Assembly (NCBI GenBank): GCA_905178155.1
Contig: CAJINV010000004.1
Coordinates: forward strand, 7,694,771 to 7,758,770
DNA from: Amoebophrya sp. A120
Lineage: Eukaryota > Sar > Dinophyceae > Syndiniales > Amoebophryaceae
Direction: 5' to 3'
Length of the DNA stretch: 64,000 bases
The notes beneath the pieces were generated by a model. That model saw nothing but the letters and a program-made list of their open reading frames with translations, did no database searches and was not told the DNA's origin. The first letter of the stretch is position 1. Every line of letters starts with the position of its first letter. This document shows, piece after piece, positions 55,924-64,000 of this stretch. The position numbers were made by a program, and so were the translations under genes.

Positions 55924-56939
55924 ATGGCGGAGGCAAACACCCCGGAGCAGTGGTACAAGAACCTCCCGGTTCTGACGAGGTATGGATTGACCATCATCTT
56001 CGCGACCACCGTTCTGGTGCAAACGGAAATACTCAACCCGCAGCTGATCATCCTGCACTGGCCCCTGATCTGGGGCAAGCTGCAGCTCTGGCGCATGCTC
56101 ACCTGCGTCTTCTTTTTCGGAGGGTAATATGATGATGAGTTTTTTTAGATAAGTATAGTTTCTTTGCATGGCATGCTTGATTCCCCGAATTTATGAGGAA
56201 GTAGTAAGTCAACAAAAGAAAGAATGCAACGTTTGATAAAAACATTTTACAGGTTCAGCTTCAATCTAGTTTTCCAGCTCTACTTTTTCACGTCCTTTTC
56301 CGGAAAACTCGAGCGCAACGAGGTTTTTTCCTCCGCACCCGGGGAGTACTTGCTCTTCCTGCTGTTTCAGATCCTCACCCTCGCGCTCCTCTCCCTCCTG
56401 CTCGCCTGGCCGACCGGCTTGCCGACGCTGGGGCCCAGCTTGGTGTTCGGGATCATCTACTACTGGAGCAGAAGAGAACCCTACGCGCAGCTGTCCTTCT
56501 TTTCCTTCACAATCCAAGGGTACCAGTTTCCCTTCGCGCTGCTGTTCTTCCAGATGCTCATGGGGGGCAGCATATGGGGCGACCTGCTCGGTCTCGGGAG
56601 TGGACACCTGTACTACTTCCTGAAGGAAGTCGTGCCGCAGGAATACGGGTAGGGAAAGTTTTGGAAGTAGAAGAGTAGCATGTGTCTGTCGTTTTTTTGC
56701 ATATACATTTTTTTTTTATGGGAAAACGAAAATGTAGTGTGACGCACTAGGCTATTAAAAATTGCTCCTATGGCATCTTCAAAAAGAAACCGTTGATCCA
56801 CCCCAGGTATTCAATAGTCCAAGCGCCGGGCTTCATGCAGAAGCTGGCAATCAACCATCTGGGCGCCATCCCTCCAAGAGGCTACCAAGCACCTTCCGCG
56901 CCACGCTTCGGTGGTGCGGGTCAGCGACTCGGCGGGTGA
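55924..56939 (+). CDS. Derlin (ER-associated degradation rhomboid pseudoprotease)
   Basis: 242 residues from exons 55924-56123, 56253-56648 and 56807-56939, with GT-AG introns (GTAATA...ACAG, GTAGGG...CCAG). Derlins form part of the ER retrotranslocation channel for misfolded proteins. The N-terminus MAEANTPEQWYKNLPVLTRY is cytosolic; spans follow with the diagnostic QLWRMLTCVFFFGGFSFNLV-F, then E--RNEVFSSAPGEYLLFLLF, LALLSLLLAW, FGIIYYWSRREPYAQLSFF and PFALLFFQMLMGGSIWGDLLGLGSGHLYYFL. The GxGxHxYYF motif and the WR motif are both present. The tail ends GGAGQRLGG with no p97-binding SHP box that I can see clearly. It has no introner element. Confidence 0.94.
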
Positions 56940-57723
56940 ACCGGAAAGACTGACACGACGAGGAACAGTGGCGTTCGGCGGTCGGTGCAGACTGGTTTGC
57001 GTGACTCCGTGCGAACGTGGTGCAGTTTGCACGAACATTTCCCCTGTCGTTTCGCAGATGATCCGCTGAGGAAAAGGCTGAGGCTGCTTGACCCGTCGTT
57101 GTAACGCGACAGAAGTATGTTCATGAGATGATGATGTGTGCCCCACCCCATCTGAGTTGTTCCCCCACCCCGAAAAGCAATAAACAGAGTTTTTGAAATG
57201 TGTCACTAACTCTCGGGGTCCCTCCCCAATTGTAATCTATCAGAATGAACAAGCGGCAAAATAAATGAAAACAACGAGAATACGGAATTCTCGTCGTATC
57301 AGGCCATGGCTTGTCGGTTGAATTGAAGCTAGAGCACGCGGTGAATTTGTTTCCGACTGTTCTCGACGTGGAATTGTATCTGCACACGTGCTCGACAAGC
57401 CTTTTTTTTGTCGCTGGACTTTCAATAGATCAGACTGTGAAGTAAACCTGAAGTAGATCCAGAAGCTCTTGCGAAGTTCGATCATCAAGTAGTACACTTT
57501 TGGGTTGAATTGCTATTTGCGATTTCCAATCTTTCCGAACGTGTGTGAAAAAGATCCGTTTGGTTTTTGCTCAAGTAGCGATTGATTACTTGTTCTGATT
57601 GCTTCGGCCTGTCCGCCATAACTCTCCATGGTCTTCGTCTAGGTCTGCTCGGCGCTTTGAATGAGTACAACGTCGTCCTAAAGTTTTTCCGCTGAACATA
57701 AAGATCTAGCAATTTGTATCAAA
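56940..57723. other. Interval with no supported gene
   Basis: Between the Derlin and OST4 genes; short frames only. Confidence 0.45.
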
Positions 57724-57849
57724 ATGGAGTACGAAGTGTACCTTGCGTGCAACGTGCTGGGCCTCGTCGCCATCGTGCTCACGTTCTTTTACCACTACGT
57801 GGCGGCCAAACCGCCCAGCGAACTCGCAGACGCGAAGCGGCGCCGGTGA
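57724..57849 (+). CDS. OST4: OST4, small subunit of oligosaccharyltransferase
   Basis: A 41-residue protein in a single exon. OST4 is a tiny single-span ER membrane subunit that stabilises the Stt3-containing oligosaccharyltransferase, which transfers glycans to Asn residues. The sequence runs MEYEVYLACNVLGLVAIVLT, then FFYHYVAAKPPSELADAKRR plus a last Arg. The one membrane span with NxLG near its start and YHYVA at its end is the OST4 pattern, and the length is right (family about 36-40). The start has AAA just before ATG and there is no upstream Met. An unrelated single-span peptide is possible but the motif match is good. Confidence 0.85.
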   Translation: MEYEVYLACNVLGLVAIVLTFFYHYVAAKPPSELADAKRRR

Positions 57850-58926
57850 GGGACGGGAGTCGTGCGGCTGGGTTTTCGGCGCCGAGGTTTGTTCACCAAA
57901 CAAAGAAATGGGATCGAAGCACGTCGGTACATGGAGTGTTGATTTTCAGTTTTCGTGTATTGAGCATGATCATGGGCTACTTCATCTCTTTCGAAAATAC
58001 GAGCAAAGTCGGAACTTGAGCGTCCATACAAAAAAATGCACCAGTCGCAATGCGCTATAGGTTTTCCTCCGACCGGCCGGCGATGCTTCTGCGGCTCTGT
58101 TTCTGCAGCGATGCGACTGCTACGAAAACGCGCGGATTCTCTTCTGCGGATCAGTGGGCGAGTTGGTCTACGAACTTGCATAAATGCTGAAGTCTCGCCC
58201 TTGAGAATACGGAGTAAATGAAGACGAGAGGTGAACCCGTTGTCGATGCTCGTCTTAACGAGACCCAGCATCAGTCGTGATTCAGCGACGCCCGATCGGA
58301 ACAAAAAATGAAACAGTGACATCTAGTAATACACGCTCATCAAGTAGCGAAATTTCCAGCAGCAGCGCGTCCGCTTTTGCTTAGGGCGTCAGAGCGCCAA
58401 GCTCAACGGCTGAAAAATCTTCCTGTTCCAAAAAGAACCTGTGACAATATCAAATGTAAAAATGTGTGGGTCTGGAAGAATGCAACTTGTGATGCTGCAT
58501 TTGGATTCCAAAAAAATCTGTATTGCATGAGTACACAAGGAAAAAAAGCCACGATCAGTGCACGGAATTTGAAAAATTGCGTCACTTTCAAACAGCATAG
58601 TGACAAGATCGCAAAAGACGCACGCTATGATCGCAATAAGGATCAACAACAAGATCGAAAATGTGAAGCTCTGGTATGTGAACAAAACCGCTTGATGGAT
58701 TTTTTGCCACACCAAATTTGACAGAGACGAAATTTCGAACACTAAAAGTTTTGATCTATCTCGATACTTAGACAAGGCGGCAAAGTCATAGCGTAATTAG
58801 CTACAAGTATAAGTGACGGTAGAAAAAGGAATAGGTAGCAAAAATCGCTAACACACCACGACAAGGCCATCATCATACAACGCATCACGATATCAAGAAA
58901 GCCCACGGCTCACCCACAAACCGACC
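57850..58926. other. Interval with a half introner element and no supported gene
   Basis: Contains the IE-A fragment at 58448. Other frames are short and unrecognised. Confidence 0.45.
58448..58540. mobile_element. Truncated introner-like element IE-A, one end only
   Basis: Starts TATCAAATGTAAAAATGTGT and continues about 90 bp. It resembles, in inverse, the right end of the IE-A at 12931-13204 (shared GGATTCCAAAAAAATCTGTA). No partner terminus follows before the PPIL1 gene. Confidence 0.8.
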
Positions 58927-59592
58927 ATGGCCCTGGTTCCGCCGCAGACGCAGCGGCCGAACGTGACGCTGTACACGTCGATGGGCGAAATTTCGATTGA
59001 GCTCTACTGGGACCACGCCCCAAAAACGTGCAGGAATTTTTACGAGCTCGCCAAGAAGGGCTACTACTCCGGGACGGTGTTTCACCGCATCATTCGAGAC
59101 TTCATGGTCCAGGGCGGCGACCCGACGGGGACCGGGCGCGGCGGGGAAAGCATTTACGGAGGAAAATTCGCGGACGAAATAAATCAGCAGCTGAAGCACA
59201 CTGGTAGGTTGTTTATGGAGAGTTTTGTTCGCGTTGGAGTTGTAGGAATTCTTGAAACAAGTCGTGTTTGATGTCATGCTAGCCGGGTTGTAAAAATAAA
59301 TCGCAAATTCTCATCTTGTTTAGCAGAAGGTCCTCTCATACGTTTTTCCAATCCGACAATCATTCAATTACCAGGCGCGGGCATCCTTTCCATGGCCAAC
59401 GCGGGTCCGGACACGAACGGCAGTCAGTTCTTCATCACCCTTGCCCCCACCCAACACCTCGACGGCAAGCACGCCATTTTCGGGAGGATAGAAAAAGGCA
59501 TGAAAGTAGTGCAGCGCATGGGCATGGTTCCAACCGACGGACGGGATCGACCGATCGACGAAGTGAGAATACTGCGGTGTCACTGCACATAA
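58927..59592 (+). CDS. PPIL1: PPIL1-type cyclophilin (peptidyl-prolyl isomerase)
   Basis: 164 residues from exons 58927-59203 and 59375-59592 with one GT-AG intron (GTAGGT...CCAG). Cyclophilins isomerise Xaa-Pro bonds; PPIL1 is a spliceosome component bound to SKIP/SNW1. Motifs in order: [53 protein letters not shown] (active-site Arg, Phe, Gln), [41 protein letters not shown]. The length is typical. A splicing-associated protein is of interest in a genome full of odd introns, though PPIL1 is universal. It has no introner element. Confidence 0.95.
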
Positions 59593-60605
59593 GCTCGTTT
59601 GAGTGCGGTGTTACTACTCGCGAAGACGCGACGTTGTCGTCGCACACGACCTTGCCAAGCAACGTCTAAAGATGCGGTGAACAAGTACTTAGTACTTGTG
59701 CTTCGTAGCCACGCAGATAGGACTGGAAGTCCGGTTGGACATTTGAAATGACGCAAACGACATTTAGCGATATAATTCGTGACAAGCGCTTAGCTTTCAA
59801 CGGCGGTGAAGGAGTTTCCTCCTTGTGCAAGCGATGGTGTAGCTAACGACGCTGTTCGCGGTTGCCGTCCGGACGAAACAATCAGGCTCTTCTATTGAAA
59901 AGGAAGATCATCTCCCTTGGGATCAAATTGTCAGGTCGTTCCAAATGATCAGCAAAGAAAAAAGGGTCAAGCGGACTTGGATTTCGGCATGAAGAATGTG
60001 TCGTTCAAGAGTGTGTGTAGAAAAGAAAGGCGAAGATCTTGGTTTGAGATGTTTATAGTGATCGTCGGATGTACTTGACACTTCTGAGGCGAAATTAGTA
60101 CCAGATCAAGTAGAACGACGAAAGACGAAATTAATAAAATCTTTTATAGTAGATCATTGCATCAACAAAAGATCAGTTCCTTAGCCGGACTAAAGCACTG
60201 CGAATCCGACGTGAAGATCCAGGGATCCAGCGAGCGAGATAGCAAAATGCGCGATCTAGATCTTGAATGACCGATCAACCGGAGGATGAAATGGATCGAT
60301 CCATAGTAGAAGTGACGTCGCTGGTAAAAACGGCACTGCCATGATACTTAATTCCAATTCCTATCTTCCCCACCGAATTTCATTCTCACAGCGATCTTAG
60401 TGTGGTGGCCTAAGTGCATTTGCGGCTTCTTCATTATGTTGGCGGCCAAACTGCACGGTGGGTCCTCCAAAGATCAGTATGACTATATGCAAAAATTTAG
60501 GAAAAAAGTAATCATTTGTTATACTACACCAAGGATCAAATTTTTCTAGAAGCTTTTTAGACATAAGATAATTGCCTACACCTTCATCCCCAAGAAAAAC
60601 ATCCC
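59593..60605. other. Interval with no supported gene
   Basis: Between the PPIL1 and Pol I genes; nothing recognised. Confidence 0.45.
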
Positions 60606-63600
60606 ATGGCGCCCGGCGGCGGTGGCGGCGGGCGCGCCCGCCTGAACCGGAGCTTGATCGACGTGGACAGTCGGATTGGTCTAGACGGGCTTTCCGATTC
60701 GATCGCGCGCGATTTCAGTGCGTGCTCCGTGTCCGTGTTGTCGAAGGAGCAGATCCAGGACATTGCGTGCGTGCAAATCACCCACGCTAACATATTCGAC
60801 GAGTTTGGGACCATTCTCCGCAATGGCCTGCACGACGAGCGCATGGGCGGGTGGTCCGACCGCGCGGACACGCCCTGTCCGACGTGTAAGTTATCGATGG
60901 ACCAGGGGTGCGTTGGGCACTACGGCCGGATCAAACTCACCGAGCCGGTGTTTAACCCGTTTATGATGACCACGTTGGTGAAGCTGATGAAGAATTGCTG
61001 TCGAAACTGCAATAAAATCCGCATGCACGACGCGGAGAAAGAGAATTTGCTGAGAAAATTCCAGTACTGCCGCCTCGGGTTTCTCCCGCCCGATCGGGTC
61101 TTCGACAAGAAGGACGGCAGTAATTTAGAGCGCGAATTGGACGCGGGAAACGGGTTCGACGACGACAACAGCGCGGACACGGTGGTCAGGTACGAAGACC
61201 ACACGTACCTGGCGAGGTCGGAAACGAAGGCGGAACCCAGTGGTATACTAGAACGTTTTAATGATGGTTTTTTGCATGAGATGGAAATGTTAGATAGTAG
61301 TAGAGTCGGCTTGTTTAATATTCCAGCTGATCTTCGTAGCGACCATACTATTGCTGTATCATTGTAGAGTGTAGTCGTGCACGGATGTTGTTGCTGCGAC
61401 AGATTCTTAACTTTCAGTTTGACCGAAAACCACTTTCGCAAGTTACCGAAATATTTTTAAACTGAAAATATTCACAGCGTCCTCCTCCTCCTCTTCTTCC
61501 TCCCCAAAGACGAGCTCCGCTTCGCAAAACGACTCTTCCGTCGCCCACAAGCTGCGGGAGGAAACTTGGGAGGCGAAGAGCAGCGACGACCACCGGCAAT
61601 TTGCGAAGGATTTGATATCACAGTGCACAACTCCCCCTCCCCCTCATTTGTCATGCAATATACCCAATCCAACCTTTGAGTCTTGGCACTGTTTGCATGA
61701 CAAGTTCTGGTACCCCAAATAGCACTACAATCCAGTAGAAATTTGTCATGCAAAACCGGCACTCTTGCTGATGCTTGTATTGCCGCTTATGCAATATAAA
61801 TGAGGCGGAGGGGGAGTTGTGCACCGTCATATTTGAAAGAGTCCGTGCAGAAAGCGGACGAGAAAAAGCGCAACAAGGCTTTGCGGCAGTTGGCAAAGTA
61901 CTCGCACGACAACAGCCCGGACCGCGAGCTGCCGAAGCAGGGCACCGCGGAGTTTAACGCGGCGTTGCTCGAGACTTATCGCGGTTTGTTCGACTACTTT
62001 GAAAAGAACCAGCCCATGGGGAAGTGCGCCAACTGCGGTTCGTTATCGGATAAGTGGCGGAAGGACGGGTGGAGCCGGGTGTTTGTCACGTACAAGGACC
62101 CGAACACGGGCGAACAGGTGCAGAACCTCGCGATCCCGCGCATGGTGCAGAAGATGCTGGAGAAAATCTGGAACGGCGAGGATCAGGAGCTGTTGGAGTA
62201 CCTCTTCCCCGGCAGCCGGCACTTCGGCGCGGGCAAGGGCTGGGAACTGTTCTTCATGGAGGAATTACTGGTAACCCCGAATCAGTTCCGCGCGCCCCGG
62301 AAGACGACCAGCGAAATTTGGCAGCTGGACCACGAAAGTAAGTGTCTGCAGGCGATCCTGTTCGCCTGCGACGAGTTGAAGAAGGTCGCCGCGGAAAAAA
62401 CGAAGAACAAGGAAGGGACAGCGAACCAGGCGGGAGGCGGCGGTAGCGGTGGTGGTGATGCGGGTCAACGACAGGCACTACTGGACAACGCGGACGCCAG
62501 CACAGACCCGAAGAAACTTCAACTACAGGCGAACCTCGAGGACTTTGCGATGCAAAATGACAAAGCAGGAACTTTGAATGAGGGGACAACTGGAGAATTA
62601 CAGCAGCAGACCACAACAAAATCCGCATACCAACAGAAAATCGACGACACGGCGCTGGCGAAGGCGTACGTGACGCTGCAGGAGAAGGTAAACGTGTACA
62701 TGGATGGGTCGAAGGGCGTGTCCAAAGCGGAACTGGAATCCAAGGGCATCCGGCAGAAAATCGAGAAGAAGCAGGGTATGTTCCGCATGAAGATGATGGG
62801 AAAAAGAGTCAACTACGCCGGTCGCTCCGTCATCTCCCCCGAACCCAACGTCGAAACCAACGAGTATCAAATGCAAAAATGTCTGGGTCTGGAAGAGTGC
62901 CAGGCTTTTCATGCATATTTTGCGTGACACATTATGCCTGTAATGCATGGCCTAGCATGACGGATTTCTGGTGCGTATTCCGCATGAGAAATACCCTCTC
63001 CGCGTAGCACAAACTGGACTCCTTTTGCTGGTCATGCAATACAGACTTATCCTAGAATACAGACGCATCCTAGGGTTGCGTCTCGCTATCAGGGTTTCGC
63101 CAACTCCGCGGGGGCGTTGCGGGTATCTCCCTAAAACACCAAAACCGGCACAAATTGGGCCGGCAGTCCGGGTAATTGCTCACCAGCCGGTTTGTATGGC
63201 GGAATAAGGTGCTCGACGAACGAAGAAGTAAGCATGTAATTAGCACCTCCGGTTGGTAGAGCGATCGGCCACCGAGGCACGTCAGGGGGCGTCGCTACTT
63301 CAATTCAATTCAATCCAAAGACAGCATTACAAGTTGCAATCTCCCAGACCCAGACATTTTTGCAATCCATAACGAGATCGGCGTGCCGATTTTTATGTGC
63401 AAGGTGCTCGGCGTGCCCGAGCGGGTGTGGCAGGGGAACCTGCAGTACTGTCAGCAGCTCGTGCGCAACGGCAACGACATCTACCCGGGGGCGTCGCAGC
63501 TGTTCGTTCCCACGGCGGACGGTCAGCGGTACAACGTGATCGACCTGGACAAGCTGAATTTCGACGGGCGCAACACCCACGCGGAAAACCTGTCGGGGTC

Positions 63601-64000
63601 CGCGACGAATCTGGATTCCGAGCGACCCTACATCGTGTACCGAAACCTGATCGACGGCGACCCAGTCCTGATGAACCGGCAGCCCACGTTGCACAAACCG
63701 GGAATCATGTGTCAAGTGGTGAAGGTGTTGAAGAAGGAGAACACGCTGCGGTTCCACTACGCAAATTGTAACACCTACAACGCAGATTTCGACGGGGACG
63801 AGATGAACATGCACGCGCCGCAGGTAAATGGATCCTAATTTCATCTGATTGGGTTATAGGAGTTTGTCATGCGTCGAAAGCGAGTACCAGTACTAGAACG
63901 CGCATATTCATCATTTTTGTTTCTCGATTGTTGTTGCATCAGCACGTGTAAAGAACATTGTGTCAAATTATAACCCTTGGTGTTCCTATCTCGACCAAAA
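60606..64000 (+). CDS. RPA1: RNA polymerase I largest subunit (RPA1/RPA190), 3' partial
   Basis: Makes the pre-rRNA transcript in the nucleolus. Exons 60606-61242, 61478-61615, 61837-62864 and 63377-63823 give 750 codons; an intron (GTAAAT) begins at 63824 and the rest lies beyond the window. The N-terminus MAPGGGGGGRARLNRSLIDV precedes the clamp-core zinc site: CPTC-x6-GCVGHYGRIKLTEPVFN, then CCRNC. Then GKCANCGSLSDKW, and the bridge from REP to active site: KKQGMFRMKMMGKRVNYAGR, SVISPEPNVETNEIGVP, DGDPVLMNRQPTLHKPGIM and the catalytic NADFDGDEMNMH with the three Mg-binding Asp. The RKMMGKRVNYA-RSVISP-P-TNEIGVP form fits the Pol I subunit better than Pol II or III. Intron 61243-61477 is GT-AG; the next two are IE-F and IE-A. 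A low-complexity Gly/Asn/Gln insert lies near 62410-62620. Confidence 0.93.
61616..61831. mobile_element. Introner-like element IE-F
   Basis: Starts TATCACAGTGCACAACTCCC and ends ...AGTTGTGCACCGTCATA. Exact TSD TTTGA. It joins QFAKDL to KESVQKADE in the Pol I subunit. Confidence 0.93.
62865..63371. mobile_element. Introner-like element IE-A with an internal insertion, 507 bp
   Basis: Starts TATCAAATGCAAAAATGTCT and ends ...TTTTTGCAATCCATA. Exact TSD ACGAG. It falls inside the conserved TNE|IGVP motif of the Pol I subunit, so the join is fixed by homology. About 245 bp (roughly 63070-63315) have no counterpart in other IE-A copies and look like a nested insert. Confidence 0.94.

Noticed and set aside
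63240-63310. GGTTGGTAGAGC, resembling a tRNA D-arm
   Set aside because: No complete cloverleaf could be drawn, so no tRNA gene is called. Kept only as a remark on the nested insert.

Overview
The window is nuclear DNA of a eukaryote. Genes carry GT-AG introns, there are large AT-rich gaps, and the products are eukaryotic: RNA polymerase I largest subunit, Derlin, OST4, PPIL1-type cyclophilin, dihydrofolate reductase, a Canopy-type ER protein, an Acl4-type ribosome-assembly chaperone and a PLD6-type phospholipase. The best guess is a dinoflagellate-lineage alveolate, most likely a parasitic Syndiniales such as Amoebophrya. This is inferred from gene strands that run in long blocks (0-28 kb on minus, most of 35-64 kb on plus) and from a very dense population of introner-like elements of a kind I recall being reported for Amoebophrya. 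It was not tested by any search.

The dominant feature is about 50 short (150-507 bp) inverted-terminal-repeat elements in ten families, called IE-A to IE-J here. All begin TAT and end ATA, and eight families share the layout TAT-N7-A4-6. Most are flanked by a 5-bp target-site duplication (TSD): 31 exact, about 14 with one mismatch. Nearly all lie inside reading frames. Removing the element plus one TSD copy rejoins the frame, so they behave as introns, but their ends cannot be GT-AG. Ordinary GT-AG introns occur in the same genes. In gene 5 a tandem internal duplication preserves natural empty sites for three insertions.

Layout. 1-4969 (-): large secreted-type protein, partial, at least nine elements. 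4970-10849: no gene seen. 10850-14097 (-): Canopy/MZB1-like KDEL protein. 15705-19342 (-): Acl4-like TPR protein. 20294-21298 (-): multi-span membrane protein. 21361-22020: tandem repeats. 21977-23723 (-): membrane protein with internal duplication. 24229-26359 (-): PLD6/Zucchini-like phospholipase D. 26971-28449 (-): coiled-coil protein of unknown role. 28450-35566: strand-switch region with GC-rich islands, a satellite, long hairpins and a TIR element. 35567-41196 (+): 1330-residue protein with duplicated module. 43589-43988: palindrome around a 100-N gap. 44252-45048 (+): 106-residue secreted protein. 45466-46436 (-): unknown. 46659-53608 (+): very large protein with two C2HC zinc fingers. 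54461-55237 (+): DHFR. 55924-56939 (+): Derlin. 57724-57849 (+): OST4. 58927-59592 (+): PPIL1. 60606-64000 (+): RNA polymerase I largest subunit, running off the end.

Functionally there is an ER group (Canopy-like KDEL protein, Derlin for ER-associated degradation, OST4 for N-glycosylation) and a ribosome-production pair (Pol I largest subunit, Acl4-like chaperone for uL4). This is a loose theme, not an operon. Derlin, OST4, PPIL1, DHFR and the membrane protein at 20.3 kb carry no introner element.
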